Origin: Streptomyces sp. XD-27
GTDB lineage: Bacteria > Actinomycetota > Actinomycetes > Streptomycetales > Streptomycetaceae
NCBI RefSeq assembly: GCF_030553055.1
Contig: NZ_CP130713.1
Coordinates: 5,518,001 to 5,582,000, forward strand
Direction of reading: 5' to 3'
Length of the DNA: 64,000 nt
Shown: positions 37,361 through 44,170 of the stretch, in pieces
Layout of the letters: every line of letters begins with the position of its first letter
Position numbering within the stretch: position 1 is the first letter of the stretch
Translations under genes and position numbers: made by a program
Notes under the pieces: generated by a model
Told to the model about the DNA's origin: nothing
Database searches by the model: none
What the model saw: only the letters and a program-made list of their open reading frames with translations

Positions 37361-38191
37361 TCAGTCCGCGTGATCGATTGCATGGCGATGTTGGTCGGCG
37401 TCCTCGCCCCATCGTCCAGGCGAGTACCAAGGCTCCGATTGCGCATCTATTGTTTCCAGGGAAAACTTCACCGCAATGCGCGTGTCAAACTCTCCGACAA
37501 TTTTCATGGCGCTCTTGGCGGTATGCAAGTAATCGTCGTGGGTGACTCTAAATAGATCGCCCCTCGTGAGTGAGGGGTCGTGGATCTGCATCTTGAATCG
37601 TTCGTCAATGATTCCGCGTCTATGTACAATCAAATTCCTAATTGCTACGCCGCGTTTCAGGGAAAGCCAATCCGGCTCCTCCTGGTGAATTGACAGGCCC
37701 AAGTTTTTCTCGACGTAGCGAGAGATTTCGTCCAGCCCTTCGTAGGATAGTTTCGTCACCCGCTTTTCGGCTGCCCAGGAGACGAATTCGGATAGGCTTC
37801 CATGTGAGAGTACGTCAGCTAGGGCCACCTGCTCCTTGGTCTTCAGTAGTTCTGGGCGGGCGACCATGGCTTCCGTGAGGGCATCTGACACGTAGACAAG
37901 GAAGCTGTCGACGCATCGAGTCAGGCCAAACTCGGTTCTCACTGGGATCGAATCATCGATCATCTTTCTGAGATTTCTACGTTGCTCGAAGAATTCAGGA
38001 AAAACTCCCTCTGGCCCGTCGGGTGACAAGTGTCCAAACGTATTTCCTATCGCGTCGATCATCATTTCGTAGCGCTTGAATATGGCTTCGGTTGATGCCA
38101 TGTGGACGAGATCTCTTGCGTGCTGCTCGTAGAACCTTGCCGCCGATCTTGTGGTGCGCTTCGGCGTCCAGGTGAAATGATCCTTCTTCAT
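37361..38191 (-). CDS. HEPN-domain protein, putative RNase toxin
   Basis: A 276-residue helical protein. The C-terminal half contains SLKRGVAIRNLIVHRRGIIDERF, in which RNLIVH fits the Rx4H catalytic motif of HEPN ribonucleases. HEPN proteins act in abortive-infection, toxin-antitoxin and RiboL-PSP systems. An upstream frame from ATG 38333 (ending QRVTESLERAK) has similar composition. It would join this protein if the T run at 38191-38195 had one base fewer, so the true N-terminus may be 20-45 residues longer. Low GC suggests transfer from another host. No antitoxin is recognised; the DUF6602 gene downstream is the only partner. Confidence 0.55.
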   Translation of the reverse strand: MKKDHFTWTPKRTTRSAARFYEQHARDLVHMASTEAIFKRYEMMIDAIGNTFGHLSPDGPEGVFPEFFEQRRNLRKMIDDSIPVRTEFGLTRCVDSFLVYVSDALTEAMVARPELLKTKEQVALADVLSHGSLSEFVSWAAEKRVTKLSYEGLDEISRYVEKNLGLSIHQEEPDWLSLKRGVAIRNLIVHRRGIIDERFKMQIHDPSLTRGDLFRVTHDDYLHTAKSAMKIVGEFDTRIAVKFSLETIDAQSEPWYSPGRWGEDADQHRHAIDHAD

Positions 38192-38628
38192 TTTTGGCCC
38201 GTTCCAGAGATTCCGTTACTCTCTGTCTCAAGGCTACTTCGATTTGATGTGCGGTCCGCATAATCGGTGCATGACTCGTCCAAGTCGGCGGAGCGGGTTT
38301 GGCCGGTGTCCTGCCCGGTTTGGGGTCGGGCATGGTCAGGGGGCCGTACGCTGGCTCGGCAACTCGGGCAGGCTTGCCCCTGCCCGCAATGAGCACGAGT
38401 GGCCCCCTGGCCTTGCCCGACGCGGGACCCGAATCGGGGAGGTGGGGAAAGCCTTGGAGCCGACCCCCAGCCACGACGGCGCCCTCTCCTCAGCCAAGGT
38501 GATTGCTGCTGCCGCGCGGCTGGGCGGACCGGGCCGGAGCGGGGCGGAGACAGGAGCGGCGGCCCGGGGAGCCGGGCCGCGCGCGGCGAGCTTGCGAGCC
38601 GCCTTGAACCTGTAGAGAAGGTTGTAAC
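38192..38628. other. 437-base gap upstream of the HEPN gene
   Basis: The part next to the HEPN start (to about 38333) may be its real N-terminal coding sequence in another frame. The rest is GC-rich with no convincing ORF. It marks the switch from low-GC cargo to high-GC element backbone. Confidence 0.4.
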
Positions 38629-39048
38629 TCAACCGTCGTGGGGCTGGTTTCGCCCCATCTTGTGCGTGGTGGGGCACGCGAACTGATACGCGCATTCAGG
38701 CAGGACCACGGCTTCGCGGTGGGCGAGAGGTAAGAAGGTCACCGGCCGGAGGATCCATTCGAGGCGGGTGTCCTCCTGGTTGACGGCGAACGTGGCCGCT
38801 TCACCGTTGGTCAGGGCGTCCTCGGCGTCCTTGTAGCCGTGCCTGACCCAGTCCCACGCCTCGTGGGCCGGTCCCCGGTCGAGTGCCGACGCGATGGTCC
38901 GGATCGTGACGCGGACCCATCGGGTGGCCTGGCCCGGGCTGTCGTGCTCGATCGAGGCGAGTAGTACGGGACGCCGCCCCGTGGACGGTGAGAGCGTCCA
39001 GCATTCGCACCAGTAGCCGGGTCGTAGACGCAGGCGGGGTTTCAGCAT
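38629..39048 (-). CDS. Conserved hypothetical protein of AICE-type elements
   Basis: A 139-residue protein (LKPRLRLRPGYWCECWTLSPSTG, WVRVTIRTIASALD, DAEDALTNGEAATFAVNQ) with no recognised domain. Its start overlaps the end of the ATP-binding protein gene by 7 bases, so they are co-translated. The frame remains open much further upstream, but that is the shadow of the neighbouring gene. Function unknown; location suggests a role in regulation of the element. Confidence 0.5.
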   Translation of the reverse strand: MLKPRLRLRPGYWCECWTLSPSTGRRPVLLASIEHDSPGQATRWVRVTIRTIASALDRGPAHEAWDWVRHGYKDAEDALTNGEAATFAVNQEDTRLEWILRPVTFLPLAHREAVVLPECAYQFACPTTHKMGRNQPHDG

Positions 39049-39467
39049 GCTGTGGCTCCTGCCGCGGGGGAGTGGAGTTCGGTCGTGACGGTTCGGCCGT
39101 GCTGGTTGCCGGTGATGTTGAGGCGGCACGCGAGGGTCATGACGATGCTGAGTCCGCGGCCGTGGGTGTCGTCCTTGTCGGCCTCGGTGACCTTGGGCTC
39201 GTAGGGCTGGCCGCCGGAGTCGGTGACGGAGACCGCGACCCGCTGCGGCGACAGGGACAACGTGACGTGGAAGGTGCCGGCACCTCCGCCGCTCGCCGTG
39301 TGGACGAGGGCGTTGGCGCCCAGCTCGCCGACGATCAGTTCCGCGTCGTCCGCGCACGGGTGCCCGCTGAGGATGTCGCGGGTCCAGTGACGGGCTCTGG
39401 CGACCTCTTCCAAAGAACCTGGGCACATCAGGCCCCAGACTCGCGGGCTACTCATATACTCGTCCAT
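39042..39467 (-). CDS. ATP-binding protein (HATPase_c, anti-sigma-like)
   Basis: A 141-residue GHKL ATPase: LIVGELGANALVHTA (N box), VSVTDSGGQPYEPKV (G1), and DTHGRGLSIV (G2). ATG 39467 follows GGAGGAACTTGT. Similar proteins elsewhere in Streptomyces interact with sigma or anti-anti-sigma factors. Here it belongs to the element. A TAGACGAG-type operator lies just upstream (39514-39523), so it is probably repressed by the element's GntR protein. Confidence 0.75.
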   Translation of the reverse strand: MDEYMSSPRVWGLMCPGSLEEVARARHWTRDILSGHPCADDAELIVGELGANALVHTASGGGAGTFHVTLSLSPQRVAVSVTDSGGQPYEPKVTEADKDDTHGRGLSIVMTLACRLNITGNQHGRTVTTELHSPAAGATAC

Positions 39468-39513
39468 ACAAGTTCCTCCGTGCTGGTAGGCGGCCGTGGA
39501 CAGTGGTTTTGTG

Positions 39514-39523
39514 CTAGACGAGT
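39514..39523. promoter_or_regulatory. KorSA-like operator, copy 1 (CTAGACGAGT)
   Basis: This core is repeated at five places in the element backbone. This copy overlaps the Nudix stop codon and lies about 50 bases upstream of the ATPase gene. Confidence 0.45.
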
Positions 39524-39945
39524 CGCACGCCGTCGTGGGCGCGGACGGCCGGCGGGGATGCGCTGTCGAGTGCGTCCTGGACGCGGATCGCGTACGCCTC
39601 GTCGGCAAGCTCGGCGACCTCGTCACGGGTGACCCAGCGCAGTTCGCGGGTCTCCGCTCCAGTGGACGGGGTGCCGTCGATCGCCTCGCAGCGGAAGACC
39701 ATGGAGACGATCAGGCCGGTCATGTTCTTGTAGACGCCGGTGAGGGTCGCGGGAAGCGCGATCTTGATGCCGGTCTCTTCCAGGACCTCGCGCTGCAAGG
39801 CGTCGGGGATGGTTTCCCCGCGTTCGAGCACGCCGCCCGGCGGTTCCCACTTACCGTTGTCCCGCCGCTTGATCAGCAGGGCACGGCCCGCGTCGTCGAC
39901 GATGACCCCGGCGACGCTCACGGAGTGCGGGCGATCACTGCTCAA
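39514..39945 (-). CDS. Nudix hydrolase (Pif-like position)
   Basis: A 143-residue protein with a perfect Nudix box (GGVLERGETIPDALQREVLEETGI). It hydrolyses nucleoside diphosphate derivatives; the substrate is unknown. In pSAM2 a Nudix-domain protein next to korSA (Pif) blocks transfer between donor cells. The same role is inferred from position. It starts at TTG 39945 with AGAGGAAC directly before it. It is divergent from the GntR gene. Confidence 0.8.
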   Translation of the reverse strand: MSSDRPHSVSVAGVIVDDAGRALLIKRRDNGKWEPPGGVLERGETIPDALQREVLEETGIKIALPATLTGVYKNMTGLIVSMVFRCEAIDGTPSTGAETRELRWVTRDEVAELADEAYAIRVQDALDSASPPAVRAHDGVRLV

Positions 39946-40000
39946 GTTCCTCTGCCCTCTCGGCTGACTAGGCTCTCACCGTAGCAACACGGGTCAGCCG

Positions 40001-40011
40001 CTCGTCTAGAT
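40001..40011. promoter_or_regulatory. KorSA-like operator, copy 2 (CTCGTCTAGAT)
   Basis: It lies 19 bases before the GntR start, in the divergent region with the Nudix gene; expected for autoregulation. Confidence 0.5.
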
Positions 40012-40029
40012 ACCTAAAGGAGTACGTAC

Positions 40030-40818
40030 ATGCCTCCTCTCGCCTCGGGCCTCCTGGGCGCGCTGGACCCGACCAGCGACCGTGCGGTCTTCCGGCAGAT
40101 CGCCGACCAGCTCCGCGAAGCGATCGACAAGGGGCGCTTCCGGGAGGGCGACAAGTTGCCCTCCGAGACTGAGCTGGTGGACCACTTTGGTGTCTCGCGA
40201 ATGACCGTCCGCAACGCGCTCTCGCTGCTCCAGCAGGAAGGGCTGGCCGTCTCCGAACACGGCAAGGGTGTCTTCGTCCGGCCCCGGCCGCCGGTCCGGC
40301 GTCTGGCCTCCGACCGCTTCGCCCGGCGGCACCGTGATCAAGGGAAGTCGGCGTTCACCGTGGAGGCCGAAGCCGCGGGGAGCCGTCCCGAGGTGGACAG
40401 CCTGGAGGTCAAGGAGGAGCGGCCCTCGCAGGACATCTCGGCCCGGCTCGGCTCACCGCGCAAGGTCCTGGCTCGCCGTCGCCGCTATCTGCTCGACGGG
40501 CGACCGGTCGAGTTCGCGACTTCGTACCTTCCTCTCGACATCGCGCGGGGCACCCCGATCGCCGAGCCCAACCCCGGCCCCGGCGGCATCTATGCCCGGC
40601 TGGAAGAGCTGGGCCACTGCCTGGACCACTTCGATGAGGAGATTCGAGCCCGTATGCCCTCCCCTGCGGAGGTGCGGATGCTGCGGCTGGCCTCTGGCGT
40701 CCCCGTGATCCACCTGGTCCGTACGGCCTTCGACGGGGAGGGGCGTGCGGTCGAGGTCTGCGACACGGTGATGGCGGCTGACGCGTACGTCCTCGCCTAC
40801 CAACTGCCCGCTACCTGA
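40030..40818 (+). CDS. GntR-family repressor (KorSA-like)
   Basis: A 262-residue GntR/HutC regulator: wHTH in residues about 20-85 (YRQ-like FRQIADQLREAIDKGRFREGDKLPSETELVDHFGVSRMTVRNALSLL) followed by a UTRA ligand domain. KorSA of pSAM2 is the same type and represses replication and transfer genes. Repeated TAGACGAG-containing sites flank this gene and other backbone genes, supporting the role. AAGGAG lies about 10 bases before the ATG. Confidence 0.85.
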   Translation: MPPLASGLLGALDPTSDRAVFRQIADQLREAIDKGRFREGDKLPSETELVDHFGVSRMTVRNALSLLQQEGLAVSEHGKGVFVRPRPPVRRLASDRFARRHRDQGKSAFTVEAEAAGSRPEVDSLEVKEERPSQDISARLGSPRKVLARRRRYLLDGRPVEFATSYLPLDIARGTPIAEPNPGPGGIYARLEELGHCLDHFDEEIRARMPSPAEVRMLRLASGVPVIHLVRTAFDGEGRAVEVCDTVMAADAYVLAYQLPAT

Positions 40819-40868
40819 CCCCCTTGGGTGGCCGAGTCTTCTCCGGACTCGTACACACCAACAGGCAT

Positions 40869-40884
40869 ACTCGTATAGACGAGT
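40869..40884. promoter_or_regulatory. KorSA-like operator, copy 3
   Basis: ACTCGT-ATAG-ACGAGT has 6-bp inverted arms followed by GGCTGAG, a tail shared with copies 4 and 5. Confidence 0.5.
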
Positions 40885-40943
40885 GGCTGAGTTGTGTGTC
40901 AGAGTGGTCCTCGTTCCCGCTCGTTCGGGTTCGTCGTAGGCGT

Positions 40944-40960
40944 CTCGTCTAGACAACTAG
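40944..40960. promoter_or_regulatory. KorSA-like operator, copy 4
   Basis: CTCGTCTAGACAACTAG followed by CTGAG. It lies about 40 bases before the small ORF that precedes tra, so it may control the transfer operon. Confidence 0.5.
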
Positions 40961-40996
40961 CTGAGATGTGTCTTTGTGCGAGACAAGGAGAAGAAG

Positions 40997-41347
40997 TTGC
41001 GTTCCATCCGAGTCGACATCTCATCCGCCACGATCCTGCTGACCGAGGCGCCGGAGCCGAAGGTGAAGGACCGGCAGACCGGCGAGATCGCCAAGGACGC
41101 GGTGAGCGGTGAGGCGCTGATGAAGCTCGGCGTCGTCTACATCGACGGCGGCGAGTCCTCGCTGCTTCAGGTGACCGTGCCGGAGAGCGGGGTGACGGAC
41201 GGGCTGGCCCTCGGTTCGCCGGTCACCCTGCTGGGCCTGATCGCCCGCCCGTGGGAGAGCGTCTTCAACGGGCAGCAGCGCCACGGCATCGCCTACCGCG
41301 CCGATGCCATCGCCCCGGCCGCCATGCCGGTCCCGGTGGGGGCCTGA
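40997..41347 (+). CDS. Conserved AICE protein of unknown function
   Basis: A 116-residue protein (RSIRVDISSATILLTEAPEPKVKDRQTGEIAKD, LLQVTVPESGV, GLIARPWE) with a compact, probably beta-rich fold that is common just upstream of tra genes in actinomycete elements. I chose the TTG at 40997, which has AAGGAG 6 bases upstream; a GTG at 40976 lacks one. It is probably the first gene of the transfer operon. Function unknown. Confidence 0.6.
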   Translation: MRSIRVDISSATILLTEAPEPKVKDRQTGEIAKDAVSGEALMKLGVVYIDGGESSLLQVTVPESGVTDGLALGSPVTLLGLIARPWESVFNGQQRHGIAYRADAIAPAAMPVPVGA

Positions 41348-41352
41348 GCCTA

Positions 41353-42729
41353 ATGGCTGATGTGCTGACGCTGATGGAAGTGGGTGGTCCCGTCGCCGCG
41401 ACGGTCGGCGGGGCCACCTACCTCCGGGCCAAGCATCCGGCCGCGTACTGGTCGACGCTCGGATTGCCGATCTCCACCATCCGGCTGCTCGGCTCGTACG
41501 GGTCCGTCATGGACTCCTGCGGGCTGACCGTTCCGCCCTCCCGGCTCCGGGCCTGGGCGACTCAGGCGCTCACGCACCGGGAGGTCCGGCCGGTGCCGCC
41601 GCGCCGGGGGCTCATCCGCCCGACCGCGACCGGGTTGCGGGTCCGGCTTCGGCTGGCGCCTGGGCAGGAACCGGCGGACCTGGCAGCCTCGGCCGAACGG
41701 CTCCGCCACGCCTGGGGCGTTCACGCCGTGTACGTCGAAGAGGTCGAGCCTGGAGTGGTCGAACTCCGGCTCGTCGGCTTCGACGTGCTGCGGAAGGTGC
41801 GGATGCCCCGCAAGACGGCTGGCGGTTTCCTCAAGGTGCCGGTGGCTCTCCGGGAGGACGCTACGCCGTTCGTCCGGGACTATCGGACCATCCCGCACCA
41901 GCTCACGCTGGGCGCGACGCTGTCGGGCAAGTCCATGTTCCTGCGCCACCTGATAGCCGGATTGGCTCAGCATCGGGTCGCGCTGGTCGGGATCGACTGC
42001 AAGCGTGGTGTGGAGCTGGCGCCCTTCGCCCCGCGGCTGTCCGCGCTGGCCACCGATCCCGCACAGGCGGCTGAGTTGCTGCCCGCGCTCATCGGGCTGA
42101 TGGAAGACCGGTACGACCTGATCAAGGCCCGGCAAGGCATCGCCTCCAGCACCCCGGATGAGGAGATCACCTCGGATATCTGGGGGCTGCCGGAGGATGA
42201 ACGGCCGGTGCCGGTGGTGCTGTTCGTGGACGAGGTGGCGGAACTGTTCCTCGTCGCCACCCGCAAGGATGAGGAACGGCGGGACGAGATGGTCACCCAG
42301 CTCATCCGGCTTGCTCAGCTCGGCCGTGCCGCCGGCATCTACCTGGAGGTGTGCGGACAGCGGTTCGGCGCCGAGTTGGGCAAGGGCGCCACCATGCTCC
42401 GGGCCCAGCTCACCGGCCGTGTCTGCCACCGCGTGAACGACGAAGCGTCGGCGAAGATGGCGCTCGGCGACATCGCCCCCGAAGCGGTCGGAGCGGCCTG
42501 CGCCATCGCCCCCGAAATGCCGGGGCTCGCCGTCGCCGGGGACACCTCCGGCGGCTGGTCCCGCATCCGTACGCCCTACTTGTCGCTCGGCGATGCCGCC
42601 GCCGTCTGCCGGGACACGGCTCATCTCGTCCCGGTCCTGGCCGCGCTTGAACCCTTCCGGCCTGACGCGCCCGCCGTGCCGAGCGACGCCACGCCGTCCC
42701 TGATCAAGCCGGTTCCGGTCAGCGGCTGA
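41353..42729 (+). CDS. tra: FtsK/SpoIIIE-like DNA transfer protein (TraSA type)
   Basis: A 458-residue translocase with Walker A GATLSGKS near residue 190 and Walker B VVLFVDEVAEL near 290. A following arginine-rich sensor region (GIYLEVCGQRFG) and a C-terminal DNA-binding portion complete it. Proteins of this type form a hexamer that pumps double-stranded element DNA between hyphae. They are the only transfer protein such elements need. ATG 41353 lies six bases after the preceding stop. Confidence 0.9.
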   Translation: MADVLTLMEVGGPVAATVGGATYLRAKHPAAYWSTLGLPISTIRLLGSYGSVMDSCGLTVPPSRLRAWATQALTHREVRPVPPRRGLIRPTATGLRVRLRLAPGQEPADLAASAERLRHAWGVHAVYVEEVEPGVVELRLVGFDVLRKVRMPRKTAGGFLKVPVALREDATPFVRDYRTIPHQLTLGATLSGKSMFLRHLIAGLAQHRVALVGIDCKRGVELAPFAPRLSALATDPAQAAELLPALIGLMEDRYDLIKARQGIASSTPDEEITSDIWGLPEDERPVPVVLFVDEVAELFLVATRKDEERRDEMVTQLIRLAQLGRAAGIYLEVCGQRFGAELGKGATMLRAQLTGRVCHRVNDEASAKMALGDIAPEAVGAACAIAPEMPGLAVAGDTSGGWSRIRTPYLSLGDAAAVCRDTAHLVPVLAALEPFRPDAPAVPSDATPSLIKPVPVSG

Positions 42730-42811
42730 TCCGCACTTCCCTTCGGTGGGCGCGACCGCTTCGCGCCATGTCCCTACCCCCGCCATGCCTGAATCCGGAA
42801 GGAGGCCGCCC

Positions 42812-43420
42812 GTGCGTGCTCAGATGGCACGCGTCGACGCGGTGTTCGTACAGGCGGTCATCGCCGCTGCCCTGTCCTTCGCCCACCTTCACGACCTTGC
42901 CTCGGCGGCCGGACAGGACGGGTGGAAGGCCTGGGCCTACCCGGTCTCGGTCGACCTGCTGCTTGTCGCGGCCTGGCGGCGCCTGCGGTCCGGCTCGTCC
43001 AAGGCCGCGGGCTGGTGCTGGTTCCTCGTTGCCTTGGCCGCCTCGCTGGGCGCGAACGTCGCCACGGCTGGACTCCTTCACCTGGACGACGTACCGGCCT
43101 GGCTGCGCATCCTCGTCGCCGGGTGGCCGGCCGTCGCTTTCCTCGGCGGAACCCTGCTCGCCCACACCAGTCTGGAACCCGAGCCCGAGCCGGACCCCGT
43201 GGCCGTACCCACCGAGCCGGAAACCGCGGTGCCGCCCGCCGACCCAGCGCCTCCTCCTCAACCTCCCGCGCCGCATGTCCCGGCCGCCCTGGTGAACCAC
43301 GCCCGGAAGGTCGCTGACGAACACCTGACCCGCACCGGCTCACCCATCGACACCTCCACCCTGCGCGCTCGCCTTGGCGTCTCGGCGCCCCTGGCGGACG
43401 CCATCGCCAGCCAGCTCTGA
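42812..43420 (+). CDS. DUF2637 membrane protein (SpdB-like)
   Basis: A 202-residue protein with four predicted TM helices in the first 120 residues (AVIAAALSFAHLHDLA, WAYPVSVDLLLVAAW, CWFLVALAASLGANV, WLRILVAGWPAVAFLGGTLL). A Pro/Glu-rich linker and a C-terminal helical region (LRARLGVSAPLADAIASQL) resembling a winged helix follow. DUF2637 proteins help spread of conjugative elements through mycelium. GTG 42812 has GGAGG 7 bases upstream; an earlier ATG at 42785 has none. Confidence 0.8.
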   Translation: MRAQMARVDAVFVQAVIAAALSFAHLHDLASAAGQDGWKAWAYPVSVDLLLVAAWRRLRSGSSKAAGWCWFLVALAASLGANVATAGLLHLDDVPAWLRILVAGWPAVAFLGGTLLAHTSLEPEPEPDPVAVPTEPETAVPPADPAPPPQPPAPHVPAALVNHARKVADEHLTRTGSPIDTSTLRARLGVSAPLADAIASQL

Positions 43421-43431
43421 AAGGAGATCCC

Positions 43432-43623
43432 GTGTCCATGCTCCGCCGCTTCCGCAACGTCGCCCGCACCGGCCCGGTCCGCGTCGGTACCGCCTACGAC
43501 CAGCGCGGCCGGGAGAAGCACACCGCCGTGTGCACCGCCCCGCGCTGCGACTTCTCCAACGACTACGACACCCGCGCCGCCGCCGAACTGGCCGCCCGCA
43601 CCCACCGCTGCCCCGTCCGCTGA
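43432..43623 (+). CDS. Mobile element transfer protein (SpdA-like)
   Basis: A 63-residue basic protein with one CxxxxC-like pair (VCTAPRCDFSNDYDT) and a terminal RTHRCP. It matches the small proteins annotated as mobile element transfer proteins in AICEs. AAAGGAG lies five bases before the GTG. It is part of the tra-spd operon. Confidence 0.75.
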   Translation: MSMLRRFRNVARTGPVRVGTAYDQRGREKHTAVCTAPRCDFSNDYDTRAAAELAARTHRCPVR

Positions 43624-43635
43624 AAGGCCCCGTCT

Positions 43636-43830
43636 GTGACCGTCAGCCTGCCCCTGGTCTTCGTCCTCGGAGTCATCGCCTGGGCCGCGATCAAGTTCCT
43701 CGGCGTCCGCCTGTGGGTCGCCGCCGTGATCGCCCTCTTCGGCTTCTGGCTCTCCCACACCGGCCTTGCGCCCTCCGTCGAATCCGGCACGCGGTCCGGC
43801 GTCGACGCCGTAAACGGCACACATGACTAG
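43636..43830 (+). CDS. Small membrane protein of the spread operon
   Basis: A 64-residue protein made of two hydrophobic helices (LPLVFVLGVIAWAAIKFLGV and LWVAAVIALFGFWLSHTG). There is no domain name. Its position between SpdA-like and SpdD-like genes suggests a SpdC-type role in intramycelial spread. The start is GTG with GAAAGG upstream. Confidence 0.65.
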   Translation: MTVSLPLVFVLGVIAWAAIKFLGVRLWVAAVIALFGFWLSHTGLAPSVESGTRSGVDAVNGTHD

Positions 43831-43843
43831 ACGAGTAGCTGAG
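43826..43843. promoter_or_regulatory. KorSA-like operator, copy 5
   Basis: ACTAGACGAGTAGCTGAG overlaps the stop of the preceding gene and precedes the SpdD-like gene and rep. The GCTGAG tail is shared with copies 3 and 4. Confidence 0.5.
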
Positions 43844-43854
43844 AGGTGATCGCC

Positions 43855-44166
43855 ATGTTGTTCCGCCCGCAGTACCCCGAGGCTCCGACCCTGCCGTCAG
43901 CTCACGTGATCAGCTCGGCCGTTCCGGCGGCCCAGCACAGCCACGTGCCGGCCTGCACCTGCCAGCACACCGCCGCGCCCATGCCCGCCCGCCGGGTGGC
44001 GCCGTCGATCGGGCTCAGCGCCGGAACGGTCGGCGCCGTGGTGACCGTCGGCATCGTCCTGACGGCCCTGCTCGCCGCCGTCGCCATCGCGGCCGTCTCC
44101 GTCGCCCTGGCCGCCGTCGTCATGCGCTCGCTGCTCACTAGTCAGCGGGGCCACCGCCGCCGCTGA
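43855..44166 (+). CDS. SpdD-like protein
   Basis: A 103-residue protein with a Cys/His-rich N-terminal half (HSHVPACTCQHTA) and one long C-terminal hydrophobic segment (TVGAVVTVGIVLTALLAAVAIAAVSVALAAVVM). It matches SpdD-like proteins of AICEs. ATG 43855 follows GAGAGGTGATCGCC. It sits between spd genes and rep. Confidence 0.75.
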   Translation: MLFRPQYPEAPTLPSAHVISSAVPAAQHSHVPACTCQHTAAPMPARRVAPSIGLSAGTVGAVVTVGIVLTALLAAVAIAAVSVALAAVVMRSLLTSQRGHRRR

Positions 44167-44170
44167 CCGC

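Noticed and set aside
37165..37446. Possible 93-residue minus-strand gene between the HEPN and DUF6602 genes
   Set aside because: It overlaps the HEPN 3' end in another frame and has low-complexity composition; no supporting signal.
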